A stretch of DNA of 64,000 bases from Erigeron canadensis. Taxonomy: Eukaryota; Streptophyta; Magnoliopsida; Asterales; Asteraceae. The translations under genes were made by a program, and so were the position numbers. Below the pieces are notes generated by a model. The model had not been told where the DNA came from and did no database searches. It saw only the letters and a program-made list of their open reading frames with translations. Where the stretch lies: positions 6,820,735-6,884,734 of the forward strand of contig NC_057769.1 of the NCBI RefSeq assembly GCF_010389155.1, written 5' to 3'. Below are positions 44,224-55,909 of this stretch, one piece after another; positions within the stretch are counted from its first letter, which is position 1, and each line of letters opens with the position of its first letter.

Positions 44224-45188
44224 TTATGACTTGAGATAGATATGATCAAGGTGCTCCTTTTGACTACGAATCCTTCGGAAAATTGAGTTCAGCTCAATCA
44301 TACAATCTTCCATTAACTGGATATCATCATTGATCTGAAAATAGAGCTCGTCAAAAACCTTCGCACGCCCAGCCTGACGGTTGTACTCCTGTAATAATAA
44401 TTAATATATAAATATATGAGATTGCCTAAATAATATGAGGTACAACTAACATATAGTAACATTGAGATTGCCAAAAAAATTAATAAATATGTAGTAGATC
44501 ATGCAAGTATTTACCTCCCAGCCAAGCACATAAGGGTCGCGGGTTGGAGGGCGTCCACTATAAGGGGGCAAGGCTGATATTTCAGCATGCTATAAGATAA
44601 AGTAACATATGTTTAAGTCAGGTTATACGTGCTTGCTAATAACAGATCATTCAAACATATGTATATGAAGTAAATTTACAATTAACGCAGAAGCAACATC
44701 ACATATATATTTTGTATGCAAAAGCAAATTTACAATTCTGTGTCATTTCCATAGTTTTTTTAAAAAAAATTTTGTGCATACTTCATTATTTTGCTGCATA
44801 GTTAAGGAATAAAATATCTACAAATTCATAATATATCACATACAACATCATAATACAATTTGTTAATTATGTTTATAAGCATTTTAATAGTGTAAGGGAT
44901 ACGTATAAGGCGAATATTTACCTCCAAAGGAACCACATGCGGGGATGGCTGGACAGGCGGTGGAGAAGGTGCAACAACCGGGTTCAAAGCGGGATTGGGG
45001 GTTGGAACAGGTGGGGTCAGAACGCTGGTGACTGCAGCGGCATTGGGGGCTGCAGATGGCGGGTCTGGAGCTCGTTCATTGGATGCATTGATGGCAAAAG
45101 CAGGTTTTTGAGGCCCTCTGTGTGAGCGTCGGAAGGGTTTCCTTTTGCGCGATGAAGAAGCTTCCGTAGACCGACCTTTGTTAGTCAT
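44224..45188 (-). CDS. Helitron-carried gene for a proline-rich, helical protein (168 aa)
   Basis: Three exons (44922-45188, 44515-44589, 44224-44388), all phase 0 with canonical GT...AG borders, give a 168-residue protein. Residues 1-30 are basic (RKRKPFRRSHRG), residues 40-89 are Pro/Ala/Val-rich (PPVPTPNPALNPVVAPSPPP), then PPYSGRPPTRDPYVLGWEEY and a helical C-terminus (VFDELYFQINDDIQLMEDCM...FRRIRSQKEHLDHIY). I recognise no family. TATA-like sequence lies at about 45249-45280, upstream of the ATG. No stop or frameshift interrupts the spliced frame. It could be a captured host gene or a gene shaped by the Helitron; no function can be given. Confidence 0.6.
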
Positions 45189-45844
45189 TTGAGTAGACAA
45201 TGTAGAGATGGAAACGTTCTGTAGTATGAAAGTTTTTGTGTTGTGAGGAGCATATATATATGAGTTTATATATATATATACACCAGAATTTAATTGCACA
45301 CATTGGGAATCATTATAAAAGCATGGGATATGTAGTAATGAATATAAAGGGGCAAAAGAAGTCTATAACGGCAGACAGATACATTTAATATTATTAAATG
45401 TATTGAAAATACAAAGAAGAGAGTGATCACATAAGGGACAAAATCAAGCCAAGTTGTCAGGTTATTTTGCAGCACGAGAAGGAGAGTGCAACGGTCTTTG
45501 AAATAAATGTTCAGTTTCAAATACAATGGATTGCATTGTGAAGCGTATAATAAGAAGTAACAGTAGTTACTTTTTTGGTTCTTTAGCTAGTATTGCTTCA
45601 ACTGTGGCAGTGGTGATCCTCAGATATTCAACTGTGGAAGTAGTTACAATGGATGTGCTTTTTAAAAGGGTAGAAGATAAAGAGTCCATCTCTTACATAT
45701 ATCTTTCATATATCTTCCATATTAATTGGGTTGAGAGTTTCAAAGAGGAGACGGGCGTGAGATGGGATGGAAGGAGGCTGGAGGCACGACATTAATATTG
45801 CCTGGAAAAACCAAAAATATGACGACAAGAATATTAGGGTAGCA

Positions 45845-45846
<2 letters not shown>

Positions 45847-45887
<41 letters not shown>
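45847..45887 (+). repeat. (AAT)n microsatellite
   Basis: About 14 AAT units near the 5' end of the Helitron 43320-45991. Confidence 0.95.
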
Positions 45888-45991
45888 GAATTTTAAGGGA
45901 ATTATTGTAGTGTTTGCACAGGAAGGGCATATTGGTAATTTTGCATCTCTTTTTTCAACAGGATGCCATTTTTATTATAAAGGAGTAGAGA

Positions 45992-46854
45992 TATATAAAG
46001 CTAATTCATTTTTAAGTTAAAAGATATTTGGTTGAGATGGTTAAAGTGTTTGGTCTTTGATACAAGATTAAAGTCTTGTCATCAATATTATCTCTTATTT
46101 TGATATAATATTCAATAAAGGATGATCGGCAGAACTTTAGCCACTGCTTTAGTCCCAAAGACTACCGGGTTTTATCATTAGTGGGCCTTTGGGCACGTGT
46201 ATTTTATCCGATACATGACGTTAAGTGGGCTAGATGCTTCGTGCGTCTGAATTGAGTCAGGTTGTTTGTATCTTTAGCTAGGGAGATTGAGGTTAAAATT
46301 TTTTTTTAAACAATCTAACTAATGAATAGTTCTTGACACACCTCAATATTCAAAAAGAAAAAAAAAATAGTGCCCCAAGTCCATATCAAAGTAGACAAGG
46401 TGAAGCCAAGAACTCTGGAAAAAAAAAATCCTCCGATGAATGTTATTTCAAAAGTAAAATCCATGATCTTAAAGTAAATTCCCTAAGTTTTAGTCCCCAC
46501 GTTACGGGTCACAGTTATCGTGTTGAAACAGTTACATTATTTTATTGTATTTTGTAAATATTTGTTAAAACCAAAATTAAATCAAAAGTCTTAATGAGAA
46601 ACACCTTGTACAGAACAACAAATGCATAATAAAATTTATATGTATGTGGAAAAAAAAACATAAAGCAATTAAAAACATCATTGTAACATATGAAATTACA
46701 TATATTGGTTTATTTAGTTTATATTTAGAGAAAAACAAAACAAGATGAAAGGGGGGTTAGAAGACCTCTTATACTAGCATTAGAATTTAGAAGTCCATTA
46801 ACCTAAACCAATTATTTAAAACCAAATTTTGTTTTGAAATTGCTAAAACACTTA
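45992..46854. other. Gene-free DNA with a possible old SINE
   Basis: 46030-46300 begins TTGGTTGAGATGGTTAAAGTG (box A-like) and continues as moderately GC-rich unique sequence ending in TTTTTTTTAAA; it may be a degraded SINE, but box B is not convincing. No gene. Confidence 0.35.
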
Positions 46855-47184
46855 TCTATATTATCTAATAAAACAAATATTTTTTTCCTTAAATTTTTAG
46901 CCTTTGAAAGACCAAAAATACCCTTATCATTTATTTACTAATTTAAACATATTCATCTAATACATATGTATAAATATATAATACCCTTAATGAAATAATT
47001 TACAATATAGATCTCTCAACATTTAAAATAAATACACTAGCACCTTTAAACATCAATTACTTTTACATTCACCACCATCGCAGCCCCCACTGTCGTCCCT
47101 ACTGGCCGCCTCCACTACCGTCATCACCACCACCTCCACCATCACTATCCCCACCATCGTCGTATTGTGCGGACATAAGTCTAA
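46855..47184 (+). mobile_element. Short Helitron (330 bp)
   Basis: Starts A|TCTATATTATCTAATAAAAC and ends CGTATTGTGCGGACATAAGTCTAA|T; the 3' hairpin is degenerate, CTAA fits CTRR. The CCACCACC-rich body is the same style as the other short Helitrons here. Confidence 0.5.
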
Positions 47185-47467
47185 TATATTGTAATCTCAA
47201 TGTCTTATAAGATCGCTCAATAATAGATTCTACATTATGCTATGAAACGTACATTTTATGATTCACGTCAATTTCTGTAAATTAAGGTTAATTGGTGGAT
47301 TTGTAGACAAATTTAAAGATCTAATGTCGGCATCTGTTGTCGACATTGGAAAAAATATATGATTGAATATAGAAGAAGGAATATTATATAAAGTTGTTAA
47401 AAGGAAAATTTTCAATGAAATCTTAAACGGTGTCAATATCATAATCTATATCTATTTATAATTTATA

Positions 47468-47722
47468 TCTATAATCCCTTATAAAAAGAACAATGATTAA
47501 GAAATTAAGCATTTTTTTTCCCCCAAAATACCCCTACTTAACATAAATCCAATATATACCCTCCTTTCCTCTATTCTCACTAATCATTACACACTCTCAT
47601 CGACCTTCTATCACCCTCTGCCGCCACCCTCCTTCGCCACCGTCTCCCTCGATCTCCACCACCGCCTTCCTTTTATATTGTCTTTATCTTCTGACCGCCG
47701 CAACGCGCGAATACTATGCTCG
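47468..47722 (+). mobile_element. Short Helitron with CTCG end (255 bp)
   Basis: Starts A|TCTATAATCCCTTATAAA, ends CGCAACGCGCGAATACTATGCTCG|T. Sister of 27849-28083 in the P450 intron, shared over the full length in the opposite orientation. Confidence 0.6.
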
Positions 47723-49505
47723 TTTTAAATAGAGATAAAGAATTGCATATAATATCATAAAATTCTTATTCTTAATATTATCATACTTCTAATCTAAAAT
47801 TAAAAATATATCACATATACCCATCAATTAAAACTAAAAGAGTTTTGTTACAAAAACTTAAGGGTTGTAATTAACATTAATTAAATAATTATACACTTAT
47901 TATAAAATTTAATTTTAAAGGTGGGTTTAATATAAATACATATTTTAATATAAGGAGTGATATATCTATAACAGATTTTGACCATCTATAACAAATGTAT
48001 ATATTATATTGTACAATTATATAAAATATGCATTATTGTAGATGTCCAAATGATATTAGATTTATCACTCCCCTTTCAATATAGTACTTGATTGGCATCT
48101 ATTCTTATTTTATTTTGTCTTATATTGTGGATATGCATGGACACCTACTATAAACATTCATTATTCCCTCCTATAATGAAGATATGATTTAATTAAGCGT
48201 AACAAACAGGTTTTAATTTTTTTTTAAGTGTGGAAGGAGAACAAGGATATAATTGTTAGGGGTAAGGATTCCCTCAAGTTAACTGTTAGACTAATTTTAG
48301 TCATTGGATGAAAACCAAAAGCCAAGATTCAAAGATAACATTTGAATCTTAAACATTGATTTTCATTTAAGGGTCAATAACTCTCCAACCTGACTCAAGT
48401 TGGTGAATCAACTTGAAAGAATCTTCATCCAATTATTACCTTGGTTTTAAATACAATTAGGTATATATGATATCATTTTTAAACTTTAGGTTATGTTAAT
48501 TTGTATTTAGAGTTTTAATTCTACATATATCTCTCTATCAAAACTACATATCAAATCATCATGCATATATATATGTTCTATGTTGTACAAATATACATAT
48601 TACAGTATATGAAAAAGTACACTCAAACGTATTTAAATAGTTGTTAACTAGATTCTGTTACGGATAAAGCAACTTGTAACTTATATTTATTATCAACATG
48701 TCACAATCGACATAACTTTTATTTAAGTGGCAAATAAAGAGTACATGTGTCTTAAGAAAAACTTAATATCACAACAGAAGTCGTTGGTGCGAATTTAAAT
48801 GGCTCGTGGCCTATTCCATATCAAATAAAGTTGGACTTGACTCATCCATGTATTTGGATACTCTTTTTCGAAATTATGATGATATTGCTTAAACTTCAAA
48901 ACTAACACATTAAATAAAGTTGGTTGTAAGGAGTAATAAATTAGATTACTTGATGTCACATTTCAAAAACGTCACTCCTACTAATTAGTGATAAATCATC
49001 ATTTGGAGCCAATGATTTCTAGTCTAGCTGGTCAAAGATATTTTCGGTTTTATCTCATTATCTAGAGTACGTGTTAGGCTTCACCATTATACGGTGAAGA
49101 TTCTCTGATTTCGTATACCGACTGAATATTGGAAAAAAATATCCATTTGGAGTAAATATGTTTTAAAAACTATTTGGATATCGTCGATCTTTTAAATAAG
49201 TTGCTCATGAAAAACTAAACAATTGTAGATAAATCTCGTAACAAGTTTCACAATATATATTTTGCTAAAAATTATGTCATGTTATGCTCACATTGGCAAA
49301 TGGCAACACAAAAGATCTTACCATGAAGGAGTAAGAGAGTTAACGGTTATAAATTTAAAATATTAGCATGTAAAAAAACTTAGACTGTAAAAATAATTTT
49401 TATAAAGTGATAGTTTTACATGAAGCTCGTTATTTATACGAACTTACAGAGTATATTACTACAGTAGAATTTTTATATATAAATGATACTACAAATTAAT
49501 AATTC
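47723..49505. other. Gene-free intergenic DNA
   Basis: AT-rich. A small inverted-repeat MITE lies at 48258-48430. Nothing else recognised. Confidence 0.5.
48258..48430. mobile_element. Small MITE with inverted ends
   Basis: GGTAAGGATTCCCTCAAGTTAA at the left and TCAACTTGAAAGAATCTTCATCC at the right pair with a few mismatches; inner words GATTCAAA/TTTGAATC also pair. Confidence 0.45.
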
Positions 49506-49509
49506 GTTA

Positions 49510-50051
49510 AGTTAATGTCATGAATTGGATGACAATAAATAATAGGTTACCAACTGTGGAGGCGTTAAAAAGGAGAGGAATTATTATATCACCGTCATTA
49601 TATGCTTGGTGCGGAGAGGTCAAAGAAGACCTGGAGCATATAATCAATAAATATTTGCTCACCCAACAGGTATGGACTACTATATTTTCTTGCTGCAAAA
49701 TTGTTCACCCACTTTGAATCTCGTTAAGAAATGTATACACGTTCCATGAAGGTTGGAAAAAACTGATAAATGTTATAGTGTTGACTACGAGTTGGAATTT
49801 ATGGAAGTCAAGAAATTATAGAATATTTAATCAAATTCAGTTGTGTCCAGTATAAGTAATCTAAAAAAAAGTCAAGATATTATTTTTTTTGTGTGGATAT
49901 CAAATAGGTCGAATAAAATGGGTAATAATTGAGATGAGTGGAAAGATTTTAGTGGGATAATAACTTTAGTTGTTTTCTTTAAATTGTTGTCATTGTTATC
50001 AATTACATCTTATGAAATGAAAATATCTCAACTTTAATGTTTAAAAAAAAA
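49510..50051 (+). pseudogene. LINE 3' fragment, RT zinc-finger region
   Basis: NNRLPTVEALKRRGIIIS...WCGEVKEDLEHIINKYLLTQQVWTTIF is the zf-RVT pattern of plant LINEs (RLPTxxALxxRGI...C..C...ED..H....C). It is followed after a stop by LTTSWNLWKSRNYRIF. The A tract at 50041-50050 is the 3' tail. 5'-truncated and not functional; several Cys/His ligands are lost. Confidence 0.65.
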
Positions 50052-50467
50052 ATACTACTCGCATTAGGGGAAAAAAATCGATTTGGATCTTCTAAAGTTG
50101 ATTCAACTTTATACGTAAAATGGTGCGAAGATTAAATTTTTAAATGTTAACAATTAGATATAATCCAATGACCAAAGTTAATTTACGGACATTTTGACAT
50201 TAGGACACTCCGTTGCTGGGGCCTGGGGGAGAAAACAAATTTCAATTTAACTTTACCAATGATCCTAATCACACAAAAATGGGTAAATACACGAAAGCTA
50301 ATTGATTCTCTTGGATTGCTCCAAACAAATGAGCGAGATTGGGTTATACCCAAAACCCGACATATAAAGGGAACTCCACCTCACCCAAAACTTCCCAGCA
50401 GTTTTCCATTTTCAGTATTTTCACTCCTTCAATATTCCCAAAATATCAATCAAATACTGAAACATTC

Positions 50468-53400
50468 ATGAATCAATTTTCCAAGATTACCACTGTAAGT
50501 TTCTGGGTCCTTTCCAAGATCCTATCTTTATCATATAATTTGTTGTTTTTTTACTTAAAGTTGTATTCTTTATGTTTAAACTAGAATACCCATTTAAGAA
50601 ATAAGGTTGGAAGTTTGAGAAGATATGCCACTCAAAGCTTAAAGATTGATGGTGTTAAAGATATTATAGCTGTTGCTTCTGGTAAAGGTGGTGTTGGCAA
50701 ATCAACTACTGCTGGTAATTTTATTTATTTTTTATAATTTTTTCTGGTTTTCCTTTTCAAATAAGGTTTTATAAAAATATTGCCTTTTTTTCTTTTCTTC
50801 AGATGTGACCCTGATGTATATGCCCTTACTAGTATTTCTTTGGCCATTTCTGGACTATCTATTACAATGAACATATTAAGATGTTTGTTTTCTTAGGGAG
50901 GTTTCGAACCGAGTCTTTTTGAGACTTTCGGGCCACCTTGTCACTAGGCCGTTTTGGAGATGGTTAATTTTAAGGGATTTTGCTTATTTAATCATTGATT
51001 TAGATAGTTAACTTTATATTTACTCTAAAAAAGTCTGTGGTATGGGCAAGCTGTTTGAGAATGTATTGAACATTTTTGCTTTTGTATGTATGGAATAAAA
51101 AAGTGCTCTATTTTATGTAGCAAACTTGCAGTTATTCCTATTTCTATTGTATCTATCTGAGTTCCTATAACATGTTAGTCGGTGCCACACGACACTTATC
51201 ATAATGAAGTGATCATGAGATGACACAGTGGTGTGTATGGCTGTCATGTTTTTAAGGTGACCTGGTGAAGAGGTCATGGAGTAAATACGCTAGAAAGTTT
51301 TGAAAGTTTAATATATATAAAAGGAAGATTTTGAGTACGATGCATACAATAGCAAAAAGCATAAAGCTCAATGTATTCCCAATTATTGACCTTTATTTAT
51401 ATTTTTGAAACTTTGATCATTTTGGCCTTATATCAGAAAAACGGGCTTTGAATTAGTTTTGCTAGACAATACCTTGACAAAACTAAAAGATGTGATTGAT
51501 AATAGGGGTCGAGTTCCAGTGGAAACACCCCTTTTTTTGTGAGAATTTTGTTATGGCTACGTTATATTGTGTGAAGGTGGTGAACTTTGACATTTCACGT
51601 TTTTGCCCCCTTCATACAGTGTAATGTATCAATTATTGAGGATTTCCCTCAAAGTAGGATATTCTCACATGAAACTGACACTTGATGATAATAGCATGTT
51701 CTTTGTATGTGCAGTGAATTTGGCTGTTTCATTAGCCAATAAGTGTCAACTTAGTGTTGGATTGCTTGATGCTGATGTATATGGACCATCGATCCCTACG
51801 ATGATGAAACTACACGGAAAGCCTGAAGTAAGTGCAGGTGAAATTTGATTTGATGCTCAAATTTACATTCATCTAGCCCTATGTCAATTATTTCAAGTTG
51901 ATTATATGCACTTCATTGACAATAAGATAGAGTGATCTTTAGGACCATGATATATGTTGCAAATAACTTTAAACAATATAGACAGCCTGCCTTCGAACTC
52001 TGCCAAAAGATGACAATGTTTAGGTTTGTTTGGTTCGTTCTAAGGGGGAATGGTGGGTATAAAGGTCTGTACTTTATTACAAACCCACTTGGAGGTTTAT
52101 GTTTTCCAGTGCGTTTAGTTGTGTAGGTGATCTAGGAGGATTTGCTTGTCATTAGAAATCTCATGTTATCTTTTTCTCTATGATTATTGATTACATAAGC
52201 TTGAAGAAGCGAGCCTATTAGAGAAAAATAGTTGTAGCATGCATTTCGCCTTTCCAAATAAAAGACTCCCTTTGCTTTGGGAAATAAGGACCAAGTAAAA
52301 ATGAAAACGTCTGTGAATGCCCATGGGAGAAGATTTTATAGATCAGCAATGATTTTAAAGTTTATGTAACCGCTATGGAGAAACGGAATGAAGTTGTGTA
52401 ATGATATCAAGTCTGACAATGTACATTAACATATCTTTGTGCCAAAACCTTTAAGAACTACCTTCTAGAAATGAGGAATTAGCATGTAACTACACATACA
52501 TGTGTAGGTTTGCCGGATCCAGTTACAGGTTATTAGAGGTGGCAATTTAATCCATTAACTGACAGGTCAAATATGCTCTATTATCAAAACGGGTCAAATG
52601 GGTTGCACGGTTCCAAAGTGTCCCAAAGCTCATTACAAAACCTAGTAAAACGCTTTATATAATTCATATTTTAGTAATACTGTAATATAATTTTGTTACC
52701 TTATCTGACATTTAAGTATTTATTAGGAGTGTTAAAGAAGTTAGACAAAAGTGTTTCGGGTCAACCCCAACCTGACCCTTTTGACTCTTATAAAAAGTCA
52801 AAAACTATACTTTACTCGAACCCATAGTTACCCTAGCTACCCACTTTGCCGCCTGTACGTGTTTTATAAGGTTCCAGTTCTCTGTGCGCTTGACTAATGT
52901 TCTCGGAACTCCTATTCTGATCTTCTATTACACTCAGGTAATAAAATGATTCCTATTGAAAACCATGGAGTCAAGTGTATCTCAATGGGATCTCTTGTTG
53001 AGAAAGATGCTCCGATTGTATGGAGGGGTCCTATGGTATGTGTTTTCCTACAGTGTTGCTTCCTTAGGTTGAAATCTAACTTTTCTATTGAAAAGATAGA
53101 GGATCTCAATGAAAGTTATATTATTCGACATTTTTATATAAGCATCATTTATAGGTGATGAAAGCTCTTGAACAAATGACTAGAGGAGTTGAGTGGGGGG
53201 AGTTAGATATCCTTGTGGTGGATATGCCACCTGGCACCGGTGATGCTCAGATTTCCATGTCACAGAGGCTGCAATTATCAGGTATATAACTTTATTACTT
53301 TATAGTGATAGTTTCTGTTGTAGAGATGTGATGTGAAACTGATGCTCTTTTATATATAGTATATGCTTCCTCGGTTATAAAAAACTATCTTTTGGAGGTT

Positions 53401-54389
53401 TAAAGCGTTGCATTTGCAACTTGATCAAATCTGTTTCTTGGTTGTAGGAGCTTTGATTGTATCAACTCCTCAAGATGTTGCATTAATGGATGCTCGAAGA
53501 GGAGTCAAAATGTTTTCCAAAGTCTCGGTTCCAGTATGATTCAATTTTATATATTTTTTTAAATATGAATACAAGACGAGTATTACGAATTATCATCCTT
53601 TTAAACAGTTGACTAGTTGAGTATGCTGTGGCGACTATTCAACCTATCCATTTTCTTTTCAGCCGGTTTATGTCATTCATATGAACCATAGTCGAGAATA
53701 TTTAACCCAAATTGACTCATTTCACACAAATAGTTTAAAATTGCTTCATATAAGATTTCCAATAACACATGTTTGCCAAACAATGCCATCTTAACTTGTA
53801 TGTGCCACAATTTTTTTCATTTTTTAGATGATTTGATTTTGTTTTCACTGCCAATGCAATTTTCATAAATTGTAAAATGTTCGTAGTTTCATTCGTAGAT
53901 CTGGGCCAAAAGAGAAGCAATAATCGTTGTTGTTTCATACTATAAAATATTATCTTTTGATAGATATCAACACATTTATCATTTTTTTTCTTAGATATTG
54001 GGGCTTATAGAGAACATGAGCTACTTCAAGTGTCCACACTGCACCAAACATTCATACATTTTTGGAAAAGGTGGTGCCCGTAAAACAGCCGATGAAATGG
54101 GATTGGGATTTGTTGGCGAAGTACGTTTATACCCTTTGACCTCTTATGCACTTTATGTATTAACAGATCCTTTATTGACATTATGTGACTACTTAATCAT
54201 GATGATTTATGGTTTTAGATTCCTTTGGAGGAGGAGATCAGAAGCGGGTCTGATGAAGGTGTCCCTGTGGTTGTATCTCATCCAAATTCTGCCGTTTCAA
54301 AAGCATATGGTGATGTAGCTCAGAAAATTATTAGCAGACTCCATGAATTAGCATCTGACCGACAGTTTAGACCTGAAATAACCCTTTAA
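50468..54389 (+). CDS. INDH: INDH/NUBPL-like Fe-S protein required for mitochondrial complex I
   Basis: Eight exons with consensus borders: 50468-50494, 50585-50714, 51715-51837, 52938-53035, 53155-53281, 53448-53533, 53995-54120, 54219-54389. They join in frame to 295 residues. It is an Mrp/NBP35-type P-loop ATPase: Walker [10 protein letters not shown] (42-50), [10 protein letters not shown], the [10 protein letters not shown] switch (149-158), STPQDVAL and the Fe-S CPHC pair (Cys210, Cys213) in [11 protein letters not shown]. The sequence follows plant INDH closely (KMIPxENxGVKCx[20 protein letters not shown]). INDH delivers [4Fe-4S] clusters to respiratory complex I. The Arg-rich, acid-poor N-terminus (residues 1-25, LRRYATQS) fits a mitochondrial presequence. 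Exon 1 is only nine codons and could be wrong, since a longer first exon is possible; the rest is firm. Confidence 0.88.
50881..50950 (-). mobile_element. Possible SINE fragment in INDH intron 2
   Basis: Minus strand: TAGTGACAAGGTGG then GGTTCGAAACC, spaced like tRNA boxes A and B. Short and without clear ends. Confidence 0.35.
52534..52853. mobile_element. Possible old hAT-type MITE in INDH intron 3
   Basis: AGAGGTGGCAATTTAATCC on the left and ACTTTGCCGCCT on the right are roughly inverted, and the interior has GGGTCAAATGGGTTG/CAACCCxAACCTGACCC words common to hAT MITEs. Target duplication not seen. Confidence 0.35.
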
Positions 54390-54718
54390 AAAGCACCATT
54401 TGTTTGACTACCAGTTGTCCTAATGTTTCCATATTTATAATTTACGATATATGAGAGGTGAACACATAGCAGGCATTTTAAAAGTAGTTGAAGCGAATAA
54501 ATTTTGGGAATTTTTGCCTTGCTGAACTTTTTGTAGTTAGAGATTTGAACCTATAAATTACACTGAAAAGGTCCTAATCATAGGACAAGATCAGTTCGGC
54601 AGTATTGTTATCTTGTTTGTGATGTGTTGGCATTTCATTTCATGTTCTGTATTGTTCTATAAGTATGAAATTTAATACGTGTTTTAGGTGACTTTTTGTT
54701 AACATTTTTTGCTCTCAA

Positions 54719-54909
54719 AAGGGAAAAAATTAGGTAAAACATGCAGTACCTATATTAGGTAAAACTGGGAGGAATTATGTAAAATTTAGGGGGATTATGT
54801 AAATTTCATGGAGGGTTTGTATATCAAATTCAAAGGTTTAATTTATAACTTTTTTTAACATAACATTACCTAAGATAGGTAAAGCGGTACAGTATGGATT
54901 ATTTTCCCT
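54719..54909. mobile_element. Small MITE in the INDH 3' flank
   Basis: GGGAAAAAATTAGGTAAAAC...ATTAGGTAA at the left pairs with TTACCTAAGATAGGTAAAGCGG...TTTTCCC at the right. It lies 330 bp after the INDH stop and may be within its 3' UTR or just beyond. Confidence 0.45.
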
Positions 54910-55909
54910 ATTATCTTTTATAAAAAATTTTCAAACTAGATTCTGCCCTTTTGAGTTATACGGTTATACCGGTATTTCAATATAAACCTTATTTCGTAGT
55001 AATATCTATAGTTCTATACTATGTTATCAGCGAAGTCATTGTCATCCCACTTCTCACCAGCCAACTATTATTACGTGATAATCATAATATGATGTACCGT
55101 AGCGGCGTTAGTGCATTGAACGGATATGATAATAGTGAATCTTTATATCAACCAATCTCTTTCCAACACTCTCAATGAGTCGATCACTTCTGCAATGTTC
55201 TAAGCTAGGAAATCATAAATTGGACTATTTTTATATTCTTTCTAAAATCTCAAAGAAAGCTCTTAAGTCTAGTAATATGTTTTTCAGAACAATATTGTGA
55301 CTTTAAATTGAACTTCCGACTTTTAATCATTTGTAGAATGGAGCCTTTTAATGTTTCATGTCAAAGAGACAACTTGGTAGCTCAAAAACGTTCGTTAAAA
55401 GTTAAAACTATAAATCCTTATTTAGCAGAAAAGTTGGAAATTTTTAATGAAATAAAATTTTCAGATAACGGTTTGATTCATGCTTTTCTAGATATACTAA
55501 TTTCAGTGTTTATAACTACTTGAAGTTGTACCATTTTACAGATTTTGTGGTTATATGTAAAAATTAATTTATACTCATATTTCAATTATTCAAGGTAGTT
55601 ACTAAAGAAACGCAACCACAGAATCTCATGTATATCTAGCATTTCAAAACATTGCCTTCGTTGCAAAAGCTCTTGCTTGTATAAACGGCATCTATAAATG
55701 AAGAAATGCCTTCATAATCTCTCGACACAATCATTCAGAACAGAATTGCATAAGAGCAAAGAAAAAGAGACATAAATCAAAGATTCTCATGTTCTAAGCA
55801 GTTCCATAACGAAAGACCTAGCTATTTCTAGACAAGCACACGTCTGTTACAACAGTAGCCCATACTCCTTGAAAAACATCTAAAGGGCTTTTATATCAGA
55901 ACAAATTCT
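54910..55909. other. Convergent intergenic region between INDH and the KH gene
   Basis: No gene seen. The part near 55650-55909 is probably the 3' UTR of the KH gene. Confidence 0.5.

Larger units (their letters stand above)
43320..45991 (-). mobile_element. Helitron (2.67 kb) carrying an intact three-exon gene
   Basis: On the minus strand the element starts A|TCTCTACTCCTTTATAATA (45991) and ends CCGCCGCAACACGCGGGTACCATGCTAG|T (43320). TC start, CTAG end, a CCGCaacacGCGG hairpin about 11 bp before the end, and insertion between A and T without duplication are the Helitron signature. There is no Rep/helicase frame, so it is non-autonomous. It carries the gene 44224-45188 in the element's own orientation and an AAT microsatellite. 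The 5' end resembles that of the truncated copy at 28258. Confidence 0.75.
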
